In this document: piece by piece, positions 39,327 through 48,295 of the stretch
How positions within the stretch are numbered: the stretch's first letter is position 1
How the letters are laid out: each line of letters begins with the position of its first letter
DNA from: JBBIQS01 sp037442205
GTDB lineage: Bacteria > Myxococcota > Myxococcia > Myxococcales > UBA5297
Length of the DNA stretch: 64,000 bases
Assembly (NCBI GenBank): GCA_037442205.1
Contig: JBBIQS010000030.1
Location: forward strand, 1-64,000
Direction of reading: 5' to 3'
Notes under the pieces: generated by a model
What the model was told of the DNA's origin: nothing
What the model saw: the letters and a program-made list of their open reading frames with translations, nothing else
The model's database searches: none
Position numbers and translations under genes: made by a program

Positions 39327-42026
39327 CTAGCTTCCCAGCTTGGCCTGGAGCCAGGCCGCAGCGCGGTTGGCCAAGGTCGGCGGTTGACCAGTCTGCACGA
39401 AGAAGGTGTCGCGCAGCGGTTTGGTCAGGAACCGGCCCGCCTCCAGCAGGTGGTTGCCTTTGAAGGCGAAGCGCTCGGAGTCCATGTTGGCCATCAGCGC
39501 GTAGAAGACGTTGCCGGCAGCGTAGTCGCCGTCGAGGATCTTGTTGGTGAAGGTGGTCAGCGCCGGCGGGACGTTGAGCCAGGGCCAGTAAGGGCTCTCG
39601 TCGCCAACCATCTCGATCCCCGGCTTGCCGAAGCGCTCCACCGCGCGGCGCATGTACTCGCTGACCATGGGATCGATTCCCATCTTGGTGGCGCCCACCC
39701 AGTCCACCGCCACCAGGCTCTCGCCGCCGAGGATGGTGCGGGTGTGGTTGGGACCGGGGTCGGCGAAGACGCCGAACGGGCCGTCGGCGCTCAGCCAGGC
39801 GTCGATCAGCCCGAAGTGCACCGGGAAGGCCGCCAGGTACTCCATGGTGGTCTCGTAGATCCCGCGCTTGCAGTGGTACTCCTTGAACTTGGCCCCCAGC
39901 GGCAGCGCGCCGTAGATGTTCTTGAGCGTCAGAGTGTAGAAGGCGTAGGCGTGCGTCTTGTTCTTGGCGAACGAGATGCGGAAGTCGGCGTCGCGCCAGG
40001 TCAGCGGCACCGGGTGCTTGCCCAGCTTCGGCCCCAGCTCGCGGTGTTCGTGCTCGTCGAGGGTCAGGTCCACCACCTCGTACAGCGGCCCCTGCGCGTC
40101 CTGGCCGGTGTAGCCCAGGTACTCGGCCATCTCCTTCACCGAGCGCTTGTCGAAGTACTCGCCGTAGCTGCTCTGCGCCTCGACCAGCTTGATCTTGGTG
40201 AAGCCCTGGGCCCGCAGCCGCCGCGCCAGGTGATCGACCAGCTCGGGATCGGTGAAGGTCGAGCGGTCGTGCTTCGAGTACGAGAACATGAAGTTCGGCT
40301 TGATGGCGATCTGGAAGTCCTCGCGCTTCTTGCCGCTGGCTTCGAGGGCCCGGTTGAGGACGGTGCCGAAGTCCGACTTCTGCAGCACCTGATCCAGCGC
40401 CGCGAACTTGTCGTCGCCGCGCACCGCGGCCACCTTGCAGGTGGCGGTCGAGTTGGCCGGCTCGACCCGCAGCAGCCGCATCTTCTCCTCCAGCGCCAGC
40501 CGCACCGTGCCGGTCCCATCGGCGACCTGGACCAGGTTTCGCTCGAAAATCGCGGTCGGGTACTGGTCGTTGGAGATCTGCAGCACCGGGGGTGAGACGA
40601 CGGTGAGCCGCGCGACGTCGCTGGCCTCGCCGCCGGTGACCGGCAGCGGGCGCACCTTGCGGCCCTCGGGGCCGATCTCCACGTCGGCGCTCGACACCCG
40701 CGCCACCAGCGCTCCCACCAGGTGGTCGAACTGGTCCTTGAGCACGTCCAGCCGCTCGTTGCGCAGGGTGCGGGCGTCGATCTGCACCTGGCTGCGCCCG
40801 CTGGCCGGGTCGAGGGCGCACAGGTAGTGGTAGAGCAGCGTCGGCTCGCGCACGTTCTTCCAGTTCGAGCGCTCGGCCTCGCCGCGGGTATCGGGTTGCA
40901 CCGCCCACTGCTCGCCGTCGATCTGCAGCGTCCCGCCGGCGCCGAGGATGGCGTGCGGGGTGATCCAGATGCCCAGCGGATGTGCCGAGGGCAGCACCTC
41001 GTGGACCGCGTCGGCGAGCCGGGTGGTCCAGGAGGGCAGATGCGCCGACAGCTCGCGGAACGGGAAGCCGACCTGGTCGCATTCCTTGGCCTGGAAGGTG
41101 AGCTCGAAGCGCATCTGCTTCTTCAACAGCTGCGGAGCGCCCTGGCGCATCTGGCTGAAGGAGGCGTCTGACTGCGAGAGGGCGAAGACCGGCCCGTGGT
41201 AGCGGGCGTAGCCCTGGGCGACGTCGATCTCCAGCCCCTCGAGGATGCGGTCGGTGATGGCGAAGCGCAGCCAGCCGCCGGCGCCGTCGCCGATCACCAG
41301 CAGCACGTCCCAGAACAGCTCGCCGTCGCCCCAGGGGAAGCCGCGGTCGTGGACGCCGGTGACCATGAAGAACGGGCGCACCTGCCCGCCGCTCGAGCGC
41401 AGGCTGCCGTTGAGGACCACGTTCTCGTAGCCGGTGTCGTAGGTCGGGCTGAGGTCCTTGAGGTACTCCTCGCTCAGCGTGCCCAGGGCGAAGGAGAGGA
41501 AGGCCGCCTTGGCCGCGACCTCGGTCCAGAAGCTCTTGGCATTGACCACCTTGAACGAGGCGGCGAAGGCCGGGAGGTCGGCCAGGTCGAAGCGGATCTC
41601 CCCGGAGGCGACGGCGGTGCCGGTGCCCGGGTCGCCCTGGTAGATGCTGGCCTGCATCACCGTCATGTCGTGCAGCAGGTCGAAGCCCGGGTCGTCGCGG
41701 GTGGTCTTCTCGCCGTGCAGGCTGTAGCGCTGTCCGTCCTTGCCGGTCAGCGTCAGGTCGTAGACCAGGTGGTAGTCCGGCGAGTCGGGGTCCGGGCGGA
41801 ACAGGCAGAAGGCGCCGTCGCGGATCGGCAGCGCCCCGCCCAGCGGCGCCCAGGTCAGGGTCCCGGCGACCTTGGCCCGGTGCTCGCCCACCAACAAGAA
41901 CCGGTGCAGGTCCTCGATCTCGATGTGCATGTCCAGCCGGATCGGCCCCGGGGCTTCTCCTGGCCGTGACAGCGTCCCAGACATCGTCTCGTCGAAATTG
42001 AGCCCAACCCCTTCGAGAACCGACAT
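39327..42026 (-). CDS. Large protein with C-terminal DUF362 domain and N-terminal lipid-associated beta domain
   Basis: 899 residues starting at the ATG at 42026. The N-terminus (about 1-180: FDETMSGTL ... HRFLLVGEHRAKVAGTL ... YDLTLTGKDGQRYSLHGEKT) resembles a beta-domain known next to or inside GMC oxidoreductase-type and lipid-related proteins in this lineage; I recall this pattern but cannot confirm it. A second, weakly similar beta region spans 200-430. The DUF362 domain begins near 572 (IAIKPNFMFSYSKHD ... GFTKIKLVEAQSSYGEY) and ends near 870. DUF362 is of unknown chemistry, often linked with iron-sulfur proteins. There is no signal peptide or Cys cluster. The gene next upstream on this strand, dapE, is 167 bases away. 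Confidence 0.7.
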   Translation of the reverse strand: MSVLEGVGLNFDETMSGTLSRPGEAPGPIRLDMHIEIEDLHRFLLVGEHRAKVAGTLTWAPLGGALPIRDGAFCLFRPDPDSPDYHLVYDLTLTGKDGQRYSLHGEKTTRDDPGFDLLHDMTVMQASIYQGDPGTGTAVASGEIRFDLADLPAFAASFKVVNAKSFWTEVAAKAAFLSFALGTLSEEYLKDLSPTYDTGYENVVLNGSLRSSGGQVRPFFMVTGVHDRGFPWGDGELFWDVLLVIGDGAGGWLRFAITDRILEGLEIDVAQGYARYHGPVFALSQSDASFSQMRQGAPQLLKKQMRFELTFQAKECDQVGFPFRELSAHLPSWTTRLADAVHEVLPSAHPLGIWITPHAILGAGGTLQIDGEQWAVQPDTRGEAERSNWKNVREPTLLYHYLCALDPASGRSQVQIDARTLRNERLDVLKDQFDHLVGALVARVSSADVEIGPEGRKVRPLPVTGGEASDVARLTVVSPPVLQISNDQYPTAIFERNLVQVADGTGTVRLALEEKMRLLRVEPANSTATCKVAAVRGDDKFAALDQVLQKSDFGTVLNRALEASGKKREDFQIAIKPNFMFSYSKHDRSTFTDPELVDHLARRLRAQGFTKIKLVEAQSSYGEYFDKRSVKEMAEYLGYTGQDAQGPLYEVVDLTLDEHEHRELGPKLGKHPVPLTWRDADFRISFAKNKTHAYAFYTLTLKNIYGALPLGAKFKEYHCKRGIYETTMEYLAAFPVHFGLIDAWLSADGPFGVFADPGPNHTRTILGGESLVAVDWVGATKMGIDPMVSEYMRRAVERFGKPGIEMVGDESPYWPWLNVPPALTTFTNKILDGDYAAGNVFYALMANMDSERFAFKGNHLLEAGRFLTKPLRDTFFVQTGQPPTLANRAAAWLQAKLGS

Positions 42027-42193
42027 GACCACCCCCGCGTGGTGCCGCGAGATGCGGCGCCGAAGGGGCTCAGGTCTAGGAGATTCCGGCGACCGAGGGA
42101 AGCGACTTGTGGTGTTGGCGACAGAAGCGAGTGGTGGACGGAGTCCGGTCGCCAGCGCCAAAAGAGGGCGCCGCCCGAGCGCCGTCCATCCGC

Positions 42194-43267
42194 TCAGGCC
42201 CGGTCTTCGAGGAAGGCGCGCAGCATGCGGTAGCTGCGCTCGATCTCTTCGGCGGGCACGAACTCGCCCGCCTGGTGCGCCTGGCTGGTCAGCCCGGGGC
42301 CGAAGTTGACCGCGTCGATGCCGTGCTGGCTCAGCCTCCCGACGTCGGTCCAGGCCTGCTTGCTCGTCGCTTTGGCGCCGGTCAGCGCGACGAAGCGCTG
42401 GAACAGCGGGTTGCTCGAGCAGACCCGGCCCGCCGGCGAGCGATCGACGATCTCCACCTGCGCCCGGCCGCCGACCAGTTGCCGCAGCTCGGCCTCGGCC
42501 TGGGCGAGCGACTTGCCAGGGGCGAAGCGGTAGTTGAGGTTGAGCTCGAACGAGTCGGGGACCACGTTGCGGGCGCTGCCGCCGCTGGCCAGCGTGGCCG
42601 ACACCACCTCGAAGAACTCGAAGCCGTCCACCTCGACCCGCCCGCGGCCCCGCGCTGCCAGCTCGGTCAGCAGCGGCGCCGCGCGGTGGATGGCGTTGTC
42701 GCCCTGCCAGGGCCGCGCGCTGTGCGCCCTCTTCCCCTGGAAGATCACCCGCGCGTGCATCGAGCCCATGCAGCCGACCTGCAGCTCGTTGTCGCTCGAC
42801 TCCAGCGCCAGGGCCAGCTTCACCTTGGCCAGCTCGGGCATCGCCGCCAGCACCGGCCCCAGGCCGTTCTGGTCGTAGGGGCCCTCCTCGCGCTCGTAGA
42901 AGACCAGCAGCAGGTTGTAGGGCAGCTTCGACAGATCCAGGTCCTCGACCAGGGCCATGGCCACCGCCAGGCCGCTCTTCATGTCCGAGGCGCCCAGCCC
43001 GATGACCTTGCCTCCCTCGAGCCGCGCCGGCGGATCCCCGGGCCGACCGGGCACGGTGTCGGTGTGGCCGACCAGCGCCACCGTCGGGCGCGGATCGCCC
43101 GGGTCCCCGGCCACCAGGGTGTGCGAGAAGCGCCGCACCGTGGCGCCAAAGCGCTGCCGGAACCAGGGCTCCAGGAAGTCGCCGATCTCCCGCTCGTTGC
43201 CGGTCACCGACGGGATGCGGCACAGCTTCAGGGTCAGCTCCGCCAGGCGGTCTCTCAGCTCGGACAT
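42194..43267 (-). CDS. dapE: Succinyl-diaminopimelate desuccinylase (M20 family)
   Basis: 357 residues. Metal-site and catalytic residues of the M20 family are present: LVGHTDTVPG, GLGASDMKSGLA, YEREEGPYDQNGLG, LALESSDNE and TSQAHQAGEF. The length and the GHTDTVPG motif fit the DapE group also found in actinobacteria. The reaction yields LL-2,6-diaminopimelate, for lysine and peptidoglycan. The matching acyltransferase dapD is 2.7 kb away on the same strand, beyond the intervening plus-strand kinase gene. The start has no strong Shine-Dalgarno. Confidence 0.88.
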   Translation of the reverse strand: MSELRDRLAELTLKLCRIPSVTGNEREIGDFLEPWFRQRFGATVRRFSHTLVAGDPGDPRPTVALVGHTDTVPGRPGDPPARLEGGKVIGLGASDMKSGLAVAMALVEDLDLSKLPYNLLLVFYEREEGPYDQNGLGPVLAAMPELAKVKLALALESSDNELQVGCMGSMHARVIFQGKRAHSARPWQGDNAIHRAAPLLTELAARGRGRVEVDGFEFFEVVSATLASGGSARNVVPDSFELNLNYRFAPGKSLAQAEAELRQLVGGRAQVEIVDRSPAGRVCSSNPLFQRFVALTGAKATSKQAWTDVGRLSQHGIDAVNFGPGLTSQAHQAGEFVPAEEIERSYRMLRAFLEDRA

Positions 43268-43568
43268 GGCCAGACCACTTAGCAAGCTCGCCCGCGCGCG
43301 ACAACGCGCCAATTTCCGCACGCCGTTCCGGTCGATGGCCAGTCGCCCTTCCTTTCCTCCCCCTGTTGGGGGTCCGAGTGGAATGTTCCAGCGTCGGCGG
43401 AGGGGTCGAAGTGACCACAATCGGCACTCGGGGTCGGCCTACACCCGGTCGCTGGGCAAGCTGCCTGCCGGGCGATCCGCCGCATGTGCTCGATTTCCGA
43501 TGCTTTGGCGGTTGAAGGAGGCCGAGGCGCGCTCGTTGCAACTGGCGCCGCCCCGGAGGGAAGCGATC
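43268..43568. promoter_or_regulatory. Divergent region between dapE and hybrid kinase
   Basis: 301 bases between divergent starts, so it should hold promoters for both genes. I see no consensus pair. A GGAGGGAAG ribosome-binding site precedes the kinase ATG. No small gene is convincing here. Confidence 0.4.
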
Positions 43569-45950
43569 ATGCCGAAAGGGACGATGCAATCCGAGCTTTT
43601 CGCTGGGAGCCTTCCAGGCGGCGCCTCGCTCGAAGCGCTTGGCTCCCTGCTGCAGGCGCTCCCTCTGGGCGCTCTGCTGGTGGACGAGAGCGGGACGGTC
43701 CTCTTCGCCAACCAGGCTGTGGAGAAGCACCTCGGCTGTTCGTACAAGGAGGCGGCTGGCGCGAAATGCTGCTCGCTGATTCACGGGCCGGCCTGGCGGC
43801 AGGAGGGTTGCGGGCTGTTGCACAACGTCGGCGGGAGCACCGAGCGGGTGGCCATCCGAAACGGCCGCTCGCTCCTGATGCGGGTTCGCCACACCGGCCT
43901 GCTCAGCCCGGCGGGCAAACCCCTGATGATTCATCTCGTCGAGGACGTCACCGACCGCAAGCGCGCCGAGCAGGAGATTGAGCAGCAGCGGTGGAGCCAG
44001 GTGGTGGTAGCCGAGATTCTCCAGGCGACCATCGACTACAAGGACCTGGGGACGATGCTCTCCCACGTCCTGTGCCTGCTCGCCTCGGTGCCCTGGCTCG
44101 ATTCGCTGCCCCAGGGCGCCATCTACCTGGCCCCGCCGGCCCGAGGCGCGGGCCTCGAGCTGCGCGCGTCGCTTGGACTGGACACCAGCTTCGCCACCGA
44201 GCACGCCGTCATCGAGCGCGACCAGTGCCTGTGCGGGCAGCCCGGCTGCCGGCTCGATGCGGCGAGCCTGGAGCAGCTGTGCCCCCACGGGGTCTACCGG
44301 ATGCCCATCCGCGTCCAAGGCGGGCTCGGCGGTCTGTTGATGCTGTGGGCGCAGCCCTCGCGCCAGGCCAGCGACGGCCAGACGGCGCTGCTCGAGTCGG
44401 CTTCGGCGCTGCTGGCCGGGGCGCTCGAGCGCCGCAAGGAGCAGGACGCACGGACGCTGCTCGCGGCGGCGATGGAGCAGTCGGCCGAGGCGCTGCTCAT
44501 CGCCGACCATGACGGGCGGATCAGCTATGCCAATGCTCGTTCGGAAGAGATGCTGGCGACGACCCGGGCGCAGTTGGTGGGCCAGCAGGCGTGGGAGGTG
44601 GAGCTGGGGCTGGAAGAGGAGTCGAGAGCCAGGCTCGAGGAGGTGGTCGCCCGCGGAGAGAGATGGGCCGGGCCGGCCGTCCTCAGGCAACGGGACGGCT
44701 CGATCCGCTACTACCACCTCTCCGCCGCGCCGGTGCAGCAGGACGGGAAGCTGGTGTTCGTCCTGTCGCTGCGGGATCTGACCGAGCAGCACGAATTGGA
44801 GCGCCAGCTGCGCCACGTGCAGAAGATGGACGCGCTGGGCCGGCTCGCCGGTGGGGTGGCGCACGACTTCAACAACCTGCTGCAGGTGGTGATGGGCGCG
44901 GCCCGGCTGCTGCGCGAGGACCTGCCGCCCGATCACCAGGGGCAGGAGGATCTGGCGGAGGTGGAGAAGGTGGCGCGCCGCGGCGCCGCGCTCACCCGCC
45001 AGCTGCTGGCCTTCAGCCGCCGCGAGCGGCCCGAGCGGCGGCCGCTCGATCTCGACGCGGTGGTCGAGGACATGGACAGCATGCTGCGCCGCAGCCTGGG
45101 GGGCGGGCAGATCGAGATGCAGGTCGAGCCCGGCACCCGCGGCGGAGTGCTGCTGGGCGACTGGGGGCAGCTGGAGCAGGTGCTGCTCAACCTGGTGATC
45201 AACGCCCGCGACGCCATGCCCAAGGGCGGCAGGCTCTCGGTGCGCACCGGCCGCGAGAACCTGGCCGAGGCCCGCGCCTTCGCCGGGCTGGTGCTGTCGC
45301 CGGGGCCCTACCTGACCCTGACCGTCGAGGACACCGGCGTCGGGATCCCGCCGGAGATCCTGGAGAAGATCTTCGAGCCCTTCTTCACCACCAAGCCGGC
45401 GGGGCAGGGGACAGGGCTGGGGCTGGCGACGGTCTACGGCATCGTGCAGCAGTGGGGCGGGGCCATCGAGGTCCACTCGATGTTGGGGCAGGGTTCGCTG
45501 TTTTGCGTCTACCTGCCCGAGGCGCGCGGAGAGGCGCCCAGGGCCGGCGGCCCGGAGAAGGCTCATTCCGCCCGGGGCGCGGAGACGGTGCTCCTGGTCG
45601 AGGACGACCCGTCGGTGCTGCGGCTGGTGGAGCGGATGCTGGCCGCCGGCGGCTATCGGGTACTGGTGGCTTCGGAGGCGGCCGAGGCGCTGGAGCTGCT
45701 GCGCGAGAACCGAGGCAACCTGGCGGCGCTGATCTCCGACGTGATGCTCGGCCGCGACAGCGGCCCCAAGCTGGCCGAGGATGCCCACCGCGAGCTGCCG
45801 GCGCTGCCGACCCTCTTCATCTCCGGGCACCCCGACGACGAGCTGCGCCGCGGCGGAATCACCGCCCGAGAGAACGTGCTGCGCAAGCCCTTCCAGCCGC
45901 AGCTGCTGCTGGAGACTCTGCGTGGGCTGCTCGATCGCCGAGCGGCCTGA
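43569..45950 (+). CDS. Hybrid sensor histidine kinase (PAS, GAF, PAS, HisKA, HATPase, receiver)
   Basis: 793 residues, no membrane segment. PAS1 (about 25-140) carries a Cys cluster (AGAKCCSLIHG ... EGC). GAF (about 150-295) carries CLCGQPGC and a second LCPHGVYRMPI piece. PAS2 spans about 300-410. His432 in VAHDFNN is the phosphorylation site, HATPase has NLVINARDAM, DTGVGI and GTGLGLATV, and the C-terminal receiver has EDDPS, Asp724 in LISDVML and LRKP. Cysteines in the first PAS and the GAF domain could bind a redox or metal cofactor; this is inference. It is placed between dapE and dapD in the opposite direction. Confidence 0.9.
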   Translation: MPKGTMQSELFAGSLPGGASLEALGSLLQALPLGALLVDESGTVLFANQAVEKHLGCSYKEAAGAKCCSLIHGPAWRQEGCGLLHNVGGSTERVAIRNGRSLLMRVRHTGLLSPAGKPLMIHLVEDVTDRKRAEQEIEQQRWSQVVVAEILQATIDYKDLGTMLSHVLCLLASVPWLDSLPQGAIYLAPPARGAGLELRASLGLDTSFATEHAVIERDQCLCGQPGCRLDAASLEQLCPHGVYRMPIRVQGGLGGLLMLWAQPSRQASDGQTALLESASALLAGALERRKEQDARTLLAAAMEQSAEALLIADHDGRISYANARSEEMLATTRAQLVGQQAWEVELGLEEESRARLEEVVARGERWAGPAVLRQRDGSIRYYHLSAAPVQQDGKLVFVLSLRDLTEQHELERQLRHVQKMDALGRLAGGVAHDFNNLLQVVMGAARLLREDLPPDHQGQEDLAEVEKVARRGAALTRQLLAFSRRERPERRPLDLDAVVEDMDSMLRRSLGGGQIEMQVEPGTRGGVLLGDWGQLEQVLLNLVINARDAMPKGGRLSVRTGRENLAEARAFAGLVLSPGPYLTLTVEDTGVGIPPEILEKIFEPFFTTKPAGQGTGLGLATVYGIVQQWGGAIEVHSMLGQGSLFCVYLPEARGEAPRAGGPEKAHSARGAETVLLVEDDPSVLRLVERMLAAGGYRVLVASEAAEALELLRENRGNLAALISDVMLGRDSGPKLAEDAHRELPALPTLFISGHPDDELRRGGITARENVLRKPFQPQLLLETLRGLLDRRAA

Positions 45951-45956
45951 GCCCGG

Positions 45957-46766
45957 TCAAACCGGAACCGCGAAGTCGCGCAGCGCCTGGTTGAGGCTGG
46001 TCTTCTTGTCGGTCGAGGCGCTGCGCCGGCCGATGATCAGCGCGCAGGGGATGCCGTACTCGCCGGCGGGGAACTTCTTGACCCGCGTGCCGGGGATGAC
46101 CACCGAGCGCGCCGGCACCCGGCCCTTGTAGACCACTTCCTTTTCGCCGGTGACGTCGATGATCTGCGTCGAAGCGGTGATCACCACGTTGGCGCCCAGC
46201 ACCGCCTCCTCCTCGACGATGGCGCCCTCGACCACGATGCACCGGCTGCCGATGAAGCAGCCGTCTTCGATGATCACCGGAGTGGCCCCGGGCGGCTCGA
46301 GCACTCCGCCCAGCCCGACGCCGCCCGAGAGGTGGACGTTGCGGCCGACCTGCGCGCAGCTGCCGACGGTGGCCCAGGTGTCGACCATGGTGCCGCTGCC
46401 GACCCGGGCGCCGATGTTGACGTAGCCGGGCATGACGATCGCCCCGCGCTCGAGGAAGGCGCCGTAGCGCACCGTCCCCGGGGGCACCACCCGCACTCCG
46501 GCCTCGTCGAGGTTGCGCTTGATGGGCAGCTTGTCGTGGAAGGCCAGCGGCCCGGCCTCGGTCGGCTTGAGCTCGGCGAGCGAGAAGTAGAGGAGGATCG
46601 CCTCCTTGACCCAGGCGTTGGTCTGCCAGGCGCCGCCGATCTTCTCGGCCACCCGGATCTCCCCGGCGTCGAGCGCGGCGATGGCGTCGAAGACCGCCTG
46701 GCGGACTTTGGGGTCCTTGAGCTGGGCGCGGTCGTTGAAGGCGGCGTCGATGAGCTTGGGGTCCAT
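45957..46766 (-). CDS. dapD: Tetrahydrodipicolinate N-succinyltransferase
   Basis: 269 residues, the classical DapD length. After a helical N-terminal domain (about 1-95), the left-handed beta-helix of hexapeptide repeats follows (RGAIVMPGYVNIGARVGSGTMVDTWATVGSCAQVGRNVHLSGGVGLGGVL in short rungs), with the conserved GCFIGSRCIVVEGAIVEE near 170-190. It transfers succinyl from succinyl-CoA in the lysine/diaminopimelate pathway; the desuccinylase is encoded by dapE nearby. The ATG at 46766 has GAGGAA just upstream. It converges with the hybrid kinase gene (six bases apart). Confidence 0.95.
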   Translation of the reverse strand: MDPKLIDAAFNDRAQLKDPKVRQAVFDAIAALDAGEIRVAEKIGGAWQTNAWVKEAILLYFSLAELKPTEAGPLAFHDKLPIKRNLDEAGVRVVPPGTVRYGAFLERGAIVMPGYVNIGARVGSGTMVDTWATVGSCAQVGRNVHLSGGVGLGGVLEPPGATPVIIEDGCFIGSRCIVVEGAIVEEEAVLGANVVITASTQIIDVTGEKEVVYKGRVPARSVVIPGTRVKKFPAGEYGIPCALIIGRRSASTDKKTSLNQALRDFAVPV

Positions 46767-46969
46767 TCGTTCCTCGCGGATTGACGCGGGACCATAAACC
46801 GCCCGCCGGCAATCCGCGCAAGGGATTCGAGCGGCGCCCGGCTGCGGGAATGCGTGGCCCTCCTCTGCTGTGTTTCGCGGCAGCACCGGCCGACGCTGCC
46901 GCGACCCGCGCGACCTCTCGCCGGCCCGAGTTGCCGGACCGCGCTCATTTGACTAACCTGAACATTTGT

Positions 46970-48292
46970 ATGGTACGTCGAAGCGGCAGTGCGGACCTCC
47001 CCCTGCACGGCGGGCATGTCCCCGAGTGGCTGGCCAGCCGGATGGCCAGGCTCGGGCGAGTGATCGCCGAGGCCATCGTCCACGAGTACGGACGGCAAGA
47101 GCTGCTGCGGCGGCTGGCCCGTCCCTTCTGGTTCCAGTCGTTCGGGGCGGTGATGGGCATGGATTGGCACTCCTCGGGGATCACCACCAGCGTGCTTGGC
47201 GCGCTCAAGCGAGGGCTGGCGCCGGTGGAATGGGAGCTCGGCGTCCACGTCTGCGGCGGCCGCGGGCGCCACTCGCGCAAGACCCCCGGCGAGCTGGCGG
47301 CGCTGGGAGAGCGGCTGGGCTTCGACGGCGCGGCGCTGGCGCGCGCCAGCCGGCTGGTGGCCAAGGTGGACAGCGCCGCGGTCCAGGACGGCTTCTCGCT
47401 CTACCTGCACTCCTTCGTGGTCGCCGACGACGGCAGCTGGACGGTGGTGCAGCAGGGCATGAACGGCGAGCGCCGGCAGGCGCGGCGCTACCACTGGCTC
47501 TCCGAGGGGCTCGCCTCGTTCGTCGACGAGCCGCACGCCGCCATCGAGGGGCGCTCTCAGGGAGAGATCGTCAACCTCACCGATCACCGGGCCAGGCTCT
47601 CCCGCGAGCGGCAGGTGGAGCTGGTGGCGCAGGGGCCGTCGCTGGTGCTGGCGACGCTGGCGCGGCTGCGGCCCGAGGTTCAGCAGCAGCCGGCGCTGCT
47701 GCCGCACCTGCAGCTGCCCGAGCACCACGAGGTGACGTCCAAAGACGTCGTGCTCCGCCGGCTCCACGGCACCCTGGCCGCGGCCGCCGAGGCGGGGCCC
47801 AAGGACTTCGAGGAACTGCTGCTGACTCCGGGCGTCGGGGCGCGGACGGTGGCCTCGCTGGCCCAGGTGGCGGAGGTCATCCACGGCGCCCCCTGCCGCT
47901 TCTCCGATCCGGCGCGCTACTCGCTGGCCCACGGCGGCAAGGACGGCCATCCCTTCCCGGTCCCGCTCCAGGTCTACGATCAGACCATCCGCGTGCTGCG
48001 ACAGGCGGTCGATCAGGCCAGGCTGGGCAGCGACGACAAGCTGGCGGCCATCGCCAGGCTCGACCAGCAGGCGAGGCGGCTGGAGTCGGCGGCGTCCGGC
48101 CCTTCTTTCGATGAATTCGTCGAGCGCGAGCGCGCCCAGTCGCACCAGTACGGCGGGATGACGGTGATGGGGCCGGCGCGGCCGGGGGCCCCGGCGCCTG
48201 CCATGCCTTCACCGACCTCCAAGCGCCCGGCGGCAGCGCCGCGAGGGCAGCTGACGCTGCCGGGGTTCGAGCGGCGCGGGCGGCCGACCTGA
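46970..48292 (+). CDS. DUF763 protein with helix-hairpin-helix segment
   Basis: 440 residues. The start MVRRSGSADLPLHGGHVPEWL and the following RMARLGRVIAEAIVHEYG are typical of DUF763, a family known mainly from archaea and some bacteria. The core carries FQSFGAVMGMDWHSSGITT and GGRGRHSRKTP; a helix-hairpin-helix-like segment (LLLTPGVGARTVASLA) lies near 285-300, followed by FSDPARYSLAHGGKDGHPFPVP. The C-terminus is Pro-rich and ends with QLTLPGFERR, a possible peptide motif. Nucleic-acid binding is plausible from the HhH; function unknown. Confidence 0.85.
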   Translation: MVRRSGSADLPLHGGHVPEWLASRMARLGRVIAEAIVHEYGRQELLRRLARPFWFQSFGAVMGMDWHSSGITTSVLGALKRGLAPVEWELGVHVCGGRGRHSRKTPGELAALGERLGFDGAALARASRLVAKVDSAAVQDGFSLYLHSFVVADDGSWTVVQQGMNGERRQARRYHWLSEGLASFVDEPHAAIEGRSQGEIVNLTDHRARLSRERQVELVAQGPSLVLATLARLRPEVQQQPALLPHLQLPEHHEVTSKDVVLRRLHGTLAAAAEAGPKDFEELLLTPGVGARTVASLAQVAEVIHGAPCRFSDPARYSLAHGGKDGHPFPVPLQVYDQTIRVLRQAVDQARLGSDDKLAAIARLDQQARRLESAASGPSFDEFVERERAQSHQYGGMTVMGPARPGAPAPAMPSPTSKRPAAAPRGQLTLPGFERRGRPT

Positions 48293-48295
48293 GCC

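Noticed and set aside
39327..45830. 2167-codon minus-strand frame that extends the DUF362 fusion across dapE and the hybrid kinase
   Set aside because: The region past 42026 overlaps dapE in another frame and runs antisense to the kinase; the ATG at 42026 fits the domain start.
46949..46974. TTGACT/TATGGT promoter before the DUF763 gene
   Set aside because: The spacing is 14 bases and the -10 would overlap the start codon.
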